A stretch of DNA of 64,000 bases from Serripes groenlandicus (taxonomy: Eukaryota > Mollusca > Bivalvia > Cardiida > Cardiidae): the NCBI GenBank assembly GCA_031761405.1, contig JASEVX010000013.1:32495035-32559034 (forward strand), read 5' to 3'. The position numbers were made by a program, and so were the translations under genes. This document shows, piece by piece, positions 1-11,504 of the stretch (positions are counted from its first letter, which is position 1; the number at the start of each line of letters is the position of its first letter). The notes below the pieces were generated by a model. It was not told the origin of the DNA. It searched no databases and saw only the letters and a list, made by a program, of their open reading frames with translations.

Positions 1-480
1 ATCATAAACACAAGAGGATAACGGTCGGGATCAGGTTATTATTGGGTAATGAGGTGAACAGGGTTACTTGATTTACACAAAATCTGATTATGTGTACCCT
101 GCTTAAACCCTTCCCACATACAGCAAATTTGTTATAGTCGTTTTTGAAAACATTGTGAGCAATTTCTCCTTTTACCGAAACAAATTTCAAAGGTCATCTG
201 CTGCAGAGATCTCATAACACGTCTTTATATGGTAAAGGGTTAATCATTTATAGCGACTCATTGATAACAGTTTGGGTTCGTAAAGGGGTTATTATTAAAT
301 CTAAAGAGTGAAAATGTAGATTTTACACCATTTCTGATCAAGCTATATGATTTATTTTCAAAACGTTTAACGTTACCCTTTTCCTCAAGATTATTGTTGT
401 CGGTGCCAATGGTCTCTCGTTGTAAACGAACAACTTATGATTTCTTTGATTAATTCATTTTTCAGGACAGGTCGACGAAA
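1..480 (+). other. 5' flank of TRIM-like copy 1
   Basis: Non-coding. It aligns by eye with 35190-35673 upstream of copy 2, so it belongs to the repeated segment. It contains a relic of the dispersed CTGCTGCAG family at about 110-215. A pyrimidine-rich tract and CAG just before 470 look like a 3' splice site, which would place the promoter outside or near the window start. Confidence 0.6.
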
Positions 481-2048
481 ATGGCCGAAGCAAATCCAAC
501 AAACCTGTCTGATGAAGACAACACAAAGATGTGCGACCATTGCTCTTTTCGAGGTATTAACACACAAGCATGGACGTTCTGTCTGGTTTGTTCAGAATAT
601 TTGTGTGATTCATGTGAAGTAGTCCATCGCAGTTCTAAAGCATCATGTGATCATGAGCTTAAACCGTTCAAAGAGTCACAAAGATTGTCGATCAAACAGA
701 AGGCATTGATTTCTACAATCATGGTATGCGACATCCACCGCACAGAGACTCTTGCACTTTTCTGTGTCAACCATTCAATAGCCGTATGCAATGTTTGTAA
801 CACAACGAAACACAGAAAATGTAACACCCAGGACCTGAAGCTAATTTCGAAAGATGCAAATAAAAAGAACGATGTGTTTCAATGTATTGAGAAATTAAAG
901 ACTTTATTATCAGAGAACAAAGAAATTGAACATTCCAGGGATACAACAATGATAGAGAATCAATCTAGAAAATGTATTCAAGAAGTTAGGAAAATCAAAC
1001 AACAAATCATCGCTTGTGCAGAACGATTGGCAAAGGATATGGAAGAAAAGATATCAAACACTAAAAATCAACTTATTGCTGAGATGGAAAGTGATAAAAA
1101 AGCAGTGATTGACACGAGCGAACAGATGGAACGAATTTTGAGCTCATTTGAATCTCTCGGACAGGAAAGTGATGATGCGGCATTTGTCCTAATGATGAGA
1201 GAGAAAGGAAACATTGAAGATGGGATAGAAATGAAAGACGAAATATTGAAACAGGTAATGCCAGTTACGTTAGAGTTCGAGCAGTCTGACAAACTTGTGA
1301 CCCTAATGTCAGAAATAACCACAATGGGCAGTCTAGAAGTCAAAAAGAAACAGATCATTAAACCTAAGACCGTTGAAAGACGAGAACATCAGTTTTCCTT
1401 CCCTGATATATCCTCTACTACAAAAAAGGTAGCCATTGATACAGGAACACAGAATGTAACAGGGTGTGTTTTTATGCCAGACGGCAAATTAGTCATTTGT
1501 GACTATTACAAAAAATCCGTCAAAGTCTATGCATTGGACTTCAAACTGAAGAACGAACTGAAGACTGGATCCCCTGCCTGGGATGCGGCGGTTGTGTCTA
1601 AGACCGAGGTCATTGTGACTGAACCAGATTCAAACAGTCTTCAATTCTTAACTGTGTCTAATGGAATTGAGAAGGGTCAATCAATTTCTATCGGAATGAA
1701 AGGTTGGGGAATTGACTGTAAAAACGATAAACTATATGTTAGTTGTCATAAGAACAATGGAAACGGAGGAGTGGTAAAGGTGCTGACGATGGATGGTGTT
1801 CCTGCAGCCGTGGGTTGTTGTTTGACTCGTATGATAACTTCATTGTGTGTGGAGCAGGTTCATCTTATATGACCGGTTTACACAACATATACGTGGTAAC
1901 GAATAAGGGTACTAAATATAGTATTCTTCTTACTAAAGATGACGGCATGTACAATCCTCAGTGTTTGGCTTACAGACCCAGCGATAAGACTCTGGTTATC
2001 GGACAAGCATGGACACCAGCCGCACTCCTGGGCTTTACCATGAAGTAG
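481..2048 (+). pseudogene. TRIM-like B-box/coiled-coil/propeller gene, copy 1 (frameshifted)
   Basis: The open frame from 481 gives two N-terminal Cys/His zinc-binding B-box-like modules (first pair C-x2-C near residue 18, second module near residues 82-118). A Lys/Glu-rich coiled coil of about 150 residues and the first part of a beta-propeller (NHL-like) domain follow. There is no RING before the B-boxes, so E3 ligase activity is not supported. Compared with copy 3 (56533-58299), about 154 bp are missing after GATGGTGTT near 1800. This shifts the frame and ends the reading at 1872. The original frame resumes at about 1815 and runs to TAG at 2046-2048, so the C-terminal propeller is still present but out of frame. 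A splice-acceptor-like TTTTTCAG before GACAGGTC upstream of the ATG suggests a 5' non-coding exon. In bivalves such genes are usually annotated TRIM45/56/71-like. Their roles here (innate immunity, ubiquitin scaffolding) are inference only. Confidence 0.8.
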
Positions 2049-2224
2049 ATAGAATAAACGGACGTTCAAGTAGATATCGAAACAAACCAAACGTTTATTC
2101 AAAGTGCTTGTTATACAGATACACTGATTTACCTGTATATGTCGGTCGATAGAGGGTTGCTTGTTTTCAGACAAAGGGGGGCTTAGTCGTAATACTTACA
2201 TTCAATTTACACCATATGTAATGA

Positions 2225-2955
2225 TGAATAAGTGACCATGTTCTCTTATATTATACTGATTATGTCACATAAGTACTCAACACGTGACCGAGTACACTTA
2301 CATATACTAATTATGTCACTGCAATAGTTAATAGGTGATCGTGCACACTTACATATATACTAATTAGGTCACTTCAATAGTTCATAGGTGACCGTGCACA
2401 CTTACATATATACTAATTTTGTCACTTCAATAGTTCATAGGTGACCGTGTACACTTACATATATACTAATTAGGTCACTTCAATACTAAATAGGTGACCG
2501 TGTACACTTACATATACTAATTAGGTCACTTCAATATATCATAGGTGACCGTGTACACTTACATATACTAATTAGGTCACTTCGATAGTAAATAGGTGAC
2601 CGTGTACACTTACATATACTAATTAGGTCACTTCAATAGTTCATAGGTGACCGTGCACACTTACATATATACTAATTATGTCACTTCAATAGTTCATAGG
2701 TGACCGTATACACTTACATATATACTAATTAGGTCACTTCAATAGTAAATAGGTGACCGTGTACACTTACATATACTAATTAGGTCACTTCAATAGTTCA
2801 AAGGTGACCGTGCACACTTACATATATACTAATTAGATCACTTCATTAGTTCATACATGTAGGTGACCGTGTACACTTACATATATACTAATTAGGTCAC
2901 TTCAATAGTAAATAGGTGACCGTGTACACTTACATATACTAATTAGGTCACTTCA
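2225..2955 (+). repeat. Minisatellite of about 55 bp with GGTCAC/GTGACC half-sites, segment 1
   Basis: About 13 tandem copies of a 53-58 bp unit. Each unit carries AGGTCACTTCAATAG followed by TAGGTGACCGTG and CACTTACATATATAC. The half-sites GGTCAC and GTGACC are inverted relative to each other across about 14 bp, so each unit could form a small hairpin or a paired protein-binding site. The same minisatellite follows copy 2 (about 4 units) and copy 3 (about 5 units), in each case about 180 bp after the stop codon. It therefore pre-dates the duplication and has changed length since. Confidence 0.85.
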
Positions 2956-5820
2956 GTGGCAAATCAATAGAATGATCTACTACATATCTGTTTATAAATC
3001 TATTTTTCATTCCTAAAGTACAAGCTACTCACAAAAACTATACGGATATTCATCCAATTTCGAATGTTGTAGTCCGAAACACATATAAAAGGATATTTCC
3101 TTTTTTCTGAATATGTATCATGTTATTAAGATATAAGTCGGAAAATTGTGTGATATATTTTGAAATTATTTGTGTAGAGTTGTAAATACTGTTAGACATT
3201 GCATCATTCAACGTTTTCTTCTAAATCATATCACGTATTATATATTGTGTCAATTATTTGTTGGTAAAAATAGCCAAAAAAGAGAGTCACGACAACAATC
3301 CTTACTTTCTTTAGCTAAGAGAAATGTCTTGATTGTTGTAGATTATATTTTATGTACCGCTTGAAAGATAAACAAATCTATTAAACAAACGACACGATAA
3401 ACATTTTCTGAATGTATCTTTAATAAAAGTAGAGTGCCAAAAAATAAAGTGTTTCAAATTTCATAACTCTACAACGTTTCTAACAACAATGAAAACGTGT
3501 TAACCGTTTCTCTCGTATAGCTTGCGGGTCACATGCAACACATCTGCTGCAGTGGACGTTGGCACTGTATCGCTTTGATGAGAAGGGTTTATTGTGGTAT
3601 GTGAAGTGATACACTGGAACCAGTTTTTAGTTCTATCACACAGGAAAAATATTGAGCATATAGAAAATCTTCTTTACTTTTTAAAGGATAGTTGGACTGA
3701 TACTAGTCTATTTTAAGTGTCAAATATGTGATACTCCGGCGTCAGTCCCTGTTTCTATCTGAGTGAAAGTCTTCATTTCTCTTTGGCACGTGGTTAGCAA
3801 GTAGAGCACTGTAAATATGTTTGATTTTAAAATGTAAATAATAGGACTGGTTCCAGTGTATATAATTGGTGCTACAGAAAACCCAACCGTAGATCATTTG
3901 TCACAAGTGTAGATTCAGATTACACTTGGTATCCGTGATTTGATATCTAGATCGGCATTTTTAATTAATAAGCCCACAGAAGCTTTTACGAAACCATTAA
4001 CGTATAGGGCTTATTTAGTATACATATTGTCCGTGCGCATCCTGGCCGTTTTGAACATGTGTCCAACATAGTCCGAGGTTGGTTCTCGTAAAAACACGAG
4101 TTATATGAAGTGAGGTGCTGATCTATTTACACTAGTCGATATACTCTAAGGTTGGTTCTCGTAGGACACAAGATATATGAAGTGAAGTGCTGATCTATCG
4201 ACACTAGTTTATATGATTGAGTGACGCTCTAAAAAAAAACCACATTTATGGACCTTTGTGATGCAGACCAGCCAGCGCACATCCACACAGTCCGATCTGG
4301 CTTTGCACTTCTCGTAAATTTGTCTTAGAAGGTCAAGAAACGCCTGTAAAAAAATGTTGCCCTGGATACCATTGCAGATCATTGTACACATATGTAAACA
4401 CTTTCGATAAGGTTTGTTTTCTATGTAAATTTATTTTGATATAAGGAATCAGTCACGACCAAGTGAATACTATTTGGAGTTCCTTAGTTGATCGCCACTC
4501 CCGGTGCGGTGGTAAAGGTAGACTGCCCCTGGAAAGTGCACACGTCCTAAACTACGGTGTGTTACCCTTGATTCACGGCGGAATGTTATGTCGCCTTGGT
4601 TAACTGAAATACTGTTGTAAAATCCCAAATACAATAAATAGAAAAACAACAAGTCAGTATTGGTTGTCCTCTTAATCTTGACCTTGTAGAACAATGCAAC
4701 GTTTACAAACCAAATGGTTAAGCTGGCAGTCAAATGTGTTAATTAGTTTAGACTATACCACAGACAATATATTGTACCATATGCTGCATGGACATAGTAT
4801 ACCATGAACGAAGGGTGTTGTATACGTTTAAGGAAACGATTGGTTAACCCTTTCCCAATTAGAGTGACTCTTCAGCAGACGACAATGATATCACATTTAC
4901 TAAATCTATATAAATGCAACTTTTCTGAATACAATTGAAAGAAAATGTTTCAAAAGGAAAACAATTTCAAAATGAGCATTTCTACTTTTACGATTTGGTT
5001 TTTTAAAACTTTTCTGCTGCAGATTTACAGTAAATGTTCCAAATATACGATGGTTCAATTGGAATATGCACTGTTGTAGGATTAATAAACATGTTAACTT
5101 GTTTTCAATATTAAATTATTAAAAAGGCCTTGTCCAGCTTTGCATTTGGATATCCTTTGTATAACAAGATTAAACAGGTGAGTGGAGCAGTCTACATAGC
5201 AGAGCCTTCGTCAGATGGAACGGATGCACCAGTTGGCTGCTTGGCAACACACGGATGAAATATAGACTTCACACAATTCTGGACAATTGGATTGGTTAAG
5301 AAAACATGTATCCAATCGGTTAAGACATTGAGTGTTTAAACACAGAAACAAATCGCGAATTATGTTAAAATGGTAAAATAATAACTACAAACATTTTTTA
5401 AATTAACACATGCATCTTAAAAAGATAACTGACTCCAAAGTTGTAAGCATGACTGTAGTTACCCTCGCCGTGCATATCTAAGTAGCGAAGAACTGCCTCC
5501 GTCACCCATGTACGGTAATGTAAACCCTGTCGACTTAATATATTCAATATACTCGATTTTGGACGCATTCGCGACATAAAATATAATATCAACACATAGT
5601 TTGATCTAGATGTTACTCATCACGGACTATTTCTCGTTTTCTCACACTATTATTTCGTATATCTTCGAAGCATTTATTAGTTTTTCTACAATTAATTTTG
5701 GTGCCATTAGGTTATGTGTTAATGGTTTAATAACAGGCAATGACTTAAATCCAAAAACGCGCTACTCTTTATGTCTAAGTTTACTCAAAAGCTATCTCCA
5801 ACGTAATCTGTGACAAATAC
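2956..5820 (+). other. Conserved non-coding tract of the repeated segment, segment 1
   Basis: No convincing gene. It aligns over most of its length with 37835-41525 and with the matching parts of 58740-63120. It includes CTGCTGCAG-type MITE relics near 3480-3600 and 4850-5060, and a SINE-like relic at about 4470-4680 on the minus strand. Short frames here, such as 5398-5595 and 5610-5813, recur in copy 2 with substitutions that change residues. They show no recognisable domain and are not called as genes. Confidence 0.65.
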
Positions 5821-5859
5821 CGACAAACTGTGACGAACAGTTGTTTACAGTTGGTCTTT

Positions 5860-6440
5860 TCTTTTCCATATCTAAATCGCTAAATGCGGCTCTTGTATAT
5901 CCATGATCGACGACAGAGATATAACTGAAAAATACCAGTTGTATATCTATGATCGGCGTCAGAGTTCTAACTAAAAAATATCATTTTAATTGTGAGAGCG
6001 AAGTGTCACTCATACCTCAAATGACTAAACACGGTTCTTGTATATCTATGATCGACGACAGAGCTCTAACTGATAATTACCTGTTTAATTGTGGGGAAAT
6101 GGAGAGTCACTAACTACTCAAATCACTAAACACGGCTCTTGTATATGTATGATCGACGTCAGAGGTCTAACTGAATATTAACAGTTTAAGTGTGGGAGAG
6201 GTGTGTCACTAACACCTCAAATCGCTAAACACGGCTCTTGTATATCGATGATCGGCGTCAGAGGTCTAATTGAATATTACCAGTTTAATTGTGGTAGTGG
6301 AGTGTCACTAACACCCCGATATCGCTAAACGCGGCTCTTTTATATGTATGATCGACGTCAGAGGTCTAACTGATAACTACCAGTTTAATTGTGAAAGCGG
6401 AGTGTCACTAATACCTCAAATGACTAAACACGGCTCTTGT
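5860..6440 (+). repeat. Degenerate ~100 bp satellite, segment 1
   Basis: About six divergent copies of a unit containing CTCTTGTATATCTATGATCG, then CGTCAGAGGTCTAACTGAAT, then GTGTCACTAACACC. This is the founder-like form of the 12 kb array at 41.56-53.65 kb and of the short array at 63.17-63.45 kb. Confidence 0.85.
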
Positions 6441-7098
6441 ATATCTAACATTGAGGCAAAAAGAGACATCGATGTGTATGATTTATAAGTGTCAACAAGA
6501 CATTTGCCGCAGTTGCGTCAGAATGCGACTGAATGTGAAAAAGGATATATGCTATATAGGACATAAATCACATCAGATTTATCTGATAAAAACATCCCTT
6601 TACCTGATTGAGACGATAAATGACACTTCTGTAAGAGAAGACTTTTAACAACATTGATGGAAAAGGAGAAATAATTATCTATTTATATATCTTATTCAAG
6701 ATGAATTTATATATTTACTTGTGAATTTAAAAATTATTTTTTTATTTATTTAAGCTACAGCATTCCTCTTATTGTTTGAACTGTCGCACCTACGCGACTA
6801 AAGGTGCAGAAAACACTTCAATTATTAGCTAAGTTTATTTACATTGTACCTTATACGCATTATACAAGCGACATTTCAACGTGCAGGAATAATACAAGCA
6901 TTGTCAACATATATGTATAGAGTATTGATTCATGAAACATTAAATCTACAGGGAACGAAACGTGTCTGTCTTGGTAAGCCTTTGTGTCATGCTTAAGCTG
7001 ATACTTTACGCAGAGTCCACACTGTTTGTTTTCTTGAGTGACGGCTCATATGACTAACCCTTACACAGTCTGAACTGACGTTAAACTTCGTTTACTCG
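6441..7098. other. No gene seen; end of segment 1
   Basis: AT-rich. The first 250 bp resemble 53690-53900 and 63540-63790, which lie just after the satellite in the other two segments. After about 6700 no similarity to the rest of the window was noticed. Confidence 0.5.
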
Positions 7099-7289
7099 AC
7101 GACATGCGTCATTCGTCTTCCACCAATGGGCTAAGTCTATGTGGAAAAGCAGCCAGTTGCTTGGGAAGATTGTTGTGTGGAGTACTTGTGTGAGAAAACC
7201 AGGAAATGCATGAGTAGGTGAACTGGCCGCAGTGATATAACTAAGAAATTGTTAAAAACGGCGTTAAACCCCAATCAATCAATCAATCG
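7099..7289 (+). mobile_element. SINE, 5'-truncated, plus strand
   Basis: It carries the body shared by the other SINEs here: CCACCAATGGGCTAAGTC, then AGCCAGTTGCTTGG, then GGTGAACTGGCCGC and a 3' GGCGTTAAACC. It ends in a simple AATC repeat tail at 7271-7289. The tRNA-like head is missing. The body may belong to one of the deeply conserved metazoan SINE superfamilies (Meta or Nin-DC), which I cannot check here. Confidence 0.75.
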
Positions 7290-8595
7290 TGTACTCGAAG
7301 TCAGCGAGGAATACAGGTTAAGTGTTATAATGGTGTTAATCAAATCGGAAAAGTGTTAGAATAAATATATGTAAAATATTGATAAAACACGTTCATTATC
7401 CACAACTAAGTTACGTCGGGAACCATTATTACACTGGTACGTTTAACCAATGAGGATTGTTAGCTGTTTTGAAAACACGCTATCTTATCAGTAGGTTGGA
7501 TAACGATAACAGTAGAACGTGGAGCTTACACATTGAAGACACATATTCACATTAAGGTACGACAATATGTTCTTCTGTCTGTCTCTTTCTCCCTTGCTCC
7601 TGAAAGCATACATTCTCTATTCTCTCACAGCCATTTAATTTGACTCATCGGCTATGACCCCAATCAATTAATCATACCAAAATGCTGACCCGCTATCACG
7701 GGTAACTAATCAGGCACATTTAGATCACGGGACTGACCCTCTACCAATGAGTCATTGTCTCACACTCTTTAGGATAGGCTATAAAGATTGGTTATATATA
7801 ATTGGTATGTTTAGTAAGGAATCAAATAATGGAAAACCTTCAAATATGTAGGAAGTCGCCATGTTAGTATGCGGAAGCTTTGAATTAATTAATAGTAGGT
7901 TATTGATTCCATGGCGGATTAATAAAGGCAAACGCTTTCCCATATGCATACGCTGTTTGACGCCTACGCATCAGACCAGTTGTGATAACATATTGTAGCA
8001 GGAAGAAATTGCTTATAATGAGCAATTCCTCAGTTTGTAACAATGTGTTACACTTCATTCGTTAATCAATAAGATTTTTCGTATTTTTGGCAATATTATA
8101 TCTGTCGTCTGCTGCAGATTTGTTACAAGTGGGAAGCGGTTAAATATGCTGACCTGTTTATTTGAATTGTCTGTGACGTCGATTACAATGCAGTAATTTA
8201 GATACATTGTAGAAAAACATGAACCACGAATAATTGAATACATAATTCTGACTGCTGCAATTTAAGATCAGTAGATACGGAAACTTTGCCAAAGTTCGTA
8301 TAATCCAGTCGTGCTATGTACGCCAACTCGCAAGTACTTCCGAATGTACCGTATTGTTTTTATTCCAATAGACGTGTTCTGAATGTACCGTGTTTGGAAT
8401 TATGCATGCATATATCTGTGGTAAAATAGTTTCTGAAATATCACGACAATTTCTTAGCTAAATAGAAAATATGTGTAGTATGTTATAGTTTATCGAACAC
8501 AATTGTTATATTTATAACCCGAGCTTAGATTAAAAACGTTGCACCCGCGCTCGAGTTGAGGTACAACCATTGCAATAGTGAATCGGTTGGATTGA
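7290..8595. other. No gene seen
   Basis: Apparently single-copy AT-rich sequence with one CTGCTGCAG-type MITE at about 7990-8140 that contains the mirrored core GAAATTGCTTATAATGAGCAATT. No coding frame of interest was found. Confidence 0.5.
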
Positions 8596-8779
8596 CGTTT
8601 TACCTGTTCAAAATACTCAATAGTGTAGTAGTGTGTACCTCGATAAGTAGACACTTTGTTGTGATCAAAAGTCGAGCCATACCAAGGTCATTGTACGAGT
8701 AGAACAGTGTCCCTTCTTGACGTTCAAAATTCAAGAGATGATAAAACCACGGTTGCACTGGCATCGGCATAGGCGTACC

Positions 8780-9560
8780 AGTAACGCTGGTGTTTAACAT
8801 TACATGTACATAATTTAGACATATGCTCTAGTGTCATGATAAGTATACCAGTATCGCTGGTGTTCAGCATTACGGGGAGAGCAATGGGAAAGAAACATTC
8901 GTGTCATGATAAGCTTACCAGTAGTGCTGGTGTTTAGTATTACGTAGAGCATATGTAAAGAAACACTGGTGTTATGATAAGCTTACCAGTAGTGCTGGTG
9001 TTCAGCATTACGGAGAGCATTTGGAAAGAAACACTGGTGTTATGATAAGCTTACCAGTAGTGCTGGTGTTCAGCGTTACGGGGACTGCATTTAGAAAGAA
9101 ACACCGGTGTCATGATAAGCTTACCAGTAGTGCTGGTGTTCAGCATTACGGGGAGAGCATTTGGAAAAACACTCTGGTGTAATGATAAGCTTACCATTAG
9201 TACTGTGCTCAGTATTACATGGACAGCATTTGGACAGACACACTTGTGTCATGATAAGTTCACCAGTATTACTGGTGCTCAGTATTACATGGAAAGCATT
9301 TGGACAGATACACTGGTGTCATGATAAGCTTACCAGTATTACTGGTGCTCATCTTAACGGAGACAGCATTTGGAAATATGCACTGGTGTCATGATAAGCT
9401 TACCAGTAGTACTGGTGCTCAGTATTATTCGGACAGCATTTAGACAGATGACCTGCTGTCAGGATAAACTTAACAGTATTGCTGGTGATTATCATTAAGG
9501 AGACAGCATTTGGAAATATGCACTAGTGTCTTGGTAAACTTACCAGTTTTGCTGAAATGG
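8780..9560 (+). repeat. 68-bp minisatellite
   Basis: About 10-11 tandem copies of a unit that includes GATAAGCTTACCAGTAGTGC, TGGTGTTCAGCATTACGGGG and GCATTTGGAAAGAAACAC. Period 68 was measured from AAGCTTACC at 8911, 8979 and 9047. The overlapping frames at 9112-9394 are read-through of the repeat, not genes. Confidence 0.85.
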
Positions 9561-9654
9561 TGTAGTAGTTTGTAACTTAGTTACTGGACACATGGGTTCG
9601 ATCAAAAATCGAGTCATACCAAGGACATAGTACGAGTGTCCCTACTTAACGTTA

Positions 9655-9822
9655 AGGGCACTACGGTCATGGTGGAGTGCCCTTGGGCAAGGCACATGTT
9701 CTAGCCTAGTACTGGTTTGTTTACCCAGGGATCATGAATAATTAAAATTAATTGCGCGCTAAATGACCTTAGCTGTAGATGCGCCATAAAACAATATACA
9801 TTCATTCATTCATTCTTAACGT
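9655..9822 (+). mobile_element. SINE 3' part with ATTC tail inside the minisatellite
   Basis: A non-repeat island inside the minisatellite: GAGTGCCCTTGGGCAAGGCA, then GCGCTAAATGACCTTAGCTG and GATGCGCCATAAAACAAT, ending in (ATTC)n. The structure (conserved 3' domain plus a short-unit tail) is that of a SINE or LINE 3' end. The insertion splits the array into 8780-9560 and 9830-10110. Confidence 0.55.
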
Positions 9823-9829
9823 TAAGGAT

Positions 9830-10110
9830 TCAGGAGATGACATTACGCTCGATGCGTTTGCGTCATGATAACATATCGATAGTGCTGATGTTCATAGTTC
9901 CTTGTACAGCATTCGGAGAGATGCACTGGTATCAGGATAAACATACCAGTAGTGCTGATGCTCATCGTTACGAGGACATCATTTGGACTTATACACTGAT
10001 GTCATGGTGTAAACATACTAGTATTGCTGGTATTTATCATTACGAGGACATCATTCGGACAGATGCGCTGGTGTCAAGATATGCTTACCAGTAGTGTTCG
10101 TGCTCAAGAT
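9830..10110 (+). repeat. Degenerate continuation of the 68-bp minisatellite
   Basis: About four diverged units with CATACCAGTAGTGCTGATGC and TCATCGTTACGAGGACATCA. The same motifs reappear across the 22 kb transposon at about 33360-33430, which suggests the transposon landed near this repeat field. Confidence 0.7.
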
Positions 10111-10419
10111 TACTGGGGAAGATGCGATGGTATTGAACTTCATAACCGTCTTATAATGACTTGTTTGCTGTGTTTATATGAAGTGCATTCACATTTATGT
10201 TTGGTACGAATAACAATATAATTATGCAGTTGATTAGTAAGTGTGTTTAGAACATGTAAAGCATATATAGTGAGTTTTACATCGTATATAAATGAAAGTA
10301 CGATATATAATATGTGCACATCATATAATGAAAAAGAAAGCACGTATAACGTTATATCTACTACACACACAATAACAAATATCTACCAAATATAAGGACA
10401 TATTAACATCATATTATTA

Positions 10420-10558
10420 GTTACACAGTGTGCTAGTGACCTAATATGGTATATACGGTGTCAGTAAATTTCATATGGGGCGAGAGCGCAGCTCGAGCCC
10501 CATATGAAATTTACTGACACCGTATATACCATATTAGGTCACTAGCACACTGTGTAAC
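10420..10558. repeat. Perfect 62-bp-arm inverted repeat (foldback)
   Basis: Arms 10420-10481 and 10497-10558 are exact reverse complements across 62 positions, read base by base. They are separated by 15 bp, which itself contains a partly paired AGAGCGCAGCT. The match stops abruptly at both ends. This would extrude as a cruciform or transcribe as a long hairpin. It is probably a small foldback transposon, with no internal gene. Confidence 0.9.
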
Positions 10559-11377
10559 GAATATATCCTACCGACTATCTTGATTAACATTGCTGATTGA
10601 TATGTACATATATGTAGTTTCTTTATATCCATGTTTTGTGATGTTGATTATGTATCATTACATGCATATCTACCCCATATTTGCAGTATTGTTACCTATA
10701 TTTGATGGATAATATTCTGGATCAAATATGGGTTGTAGAAAGTTTCAATACAATACATCAGGTAAATACTATTTTTAATATGAAAAAGACAAAGCCTCGT
10801 CACGTGCACAGCGCCTATAATGGGTCTAAGCTGTAGGTATATGACTACCATGATTAAGGAATATGTTACAAGCTGTCGGAACTGGGACCGTTATTGTGCA
10901 CTATCCCTACTTAATCTTTTGGTGCAAAGTCAAATTATCAAATTTTGCAACCAAATGTTTTCCATATATCTGATTATAGGAAATTTCGTATAATAAGGTA
11001 ATACCTAAGAACGAGCTGTGCTCGTTATTATACCTCACGTGGTTTTCCCTATATACGATTCCCACAACGGTGAACAAAAAATGATGTTACACCCCTGTAA
11101 GTCTAAACATAGATTATTGGGTTCCGAATAAAATTTTCTTTGCATCACGATTTTCATTGGTCGGTACAGACCACATGACCTTTGTCTTTTAGTTTCGTCT
11201 ATCACTACGTCACTTTTGTCATATCCTTATATTACGTCATGCACGTTCCAATGACGTCAATTTAACCAAAAAAATATTAGGCTCCCGGTGACCGTGTATG
11301 GATTATGCACCGTCACCATGTGACGTCGCTTGACCAATGAAATACGCAGATGTATGTAGGAGGTAGGATATGATGCA
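10559..11377. other. No gene seen; left flank of the large transposon
   Basis: AT-rich, with an imperfect hairpin at about 10990-11035 (loop arms ACGAG / CTCGT) and a short inverted repeat ATATTTGAT / ATCAAATAT near 10690-10730. Several TGACGT/ACGTCA motifs lie at 11200-11330. Confidence 0.5.
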
Positions 11378-11379
11378 AT

Positions 11380-11400
11380 AGCCCTGTCCGGAAAGGTGTT
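11380..11400 (+). repeat. Left terminal inverted repeat
   Basis: It begins AGCCCTGTCCGG and ends GGTGTT. It is an exact reverse complement of 33260-33280. Similarity stops immediately inside, where GCCGTACT is at the left end and the right end read inward gives ATCTGCCC. AT at 11378-11379 is the likely duplicated target. Confidence 0.85.
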
Positions 11401-11480
11401 GCCGTACTTTGATTTTTTACTTCCCTTTGCGCTACTCTCTACAAATAGAAATCGATAACGGTCAGCGCGCTGTTTTCAGT

Positions 11481-11489
11481 CACTTCCGG
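11481..11489 (+). promoter_or_regulatory. ETS-type site CACTTCCGG before the transposase gene
   Basis: CACTTCCGG lies 16 bp upstream of the transposase ATG. The same ACTTCCGG core precedes the other two genes of the element (31192-31200 and 33204-33211). ETS/GABP-like factors bind this core in animal TATA-less promoters. Confidence 0.5.
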
Positions 11490-11504
11490 AGAGGTTTTGT
11501 CAAA

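Noticed and set aside
5398..5813. Small frames conserved between segments 1 and 2 (also 41109-41524)
   Set aside because: Conservation reflects the recent segment duplication; segment 3 has broken versions and there is no domain.
9112..10221. Overlapping plus-strand frames of 65-85 aa
   Set aside because: Read-through of the 68-bp minisatellite with repeated peptides and no domain.
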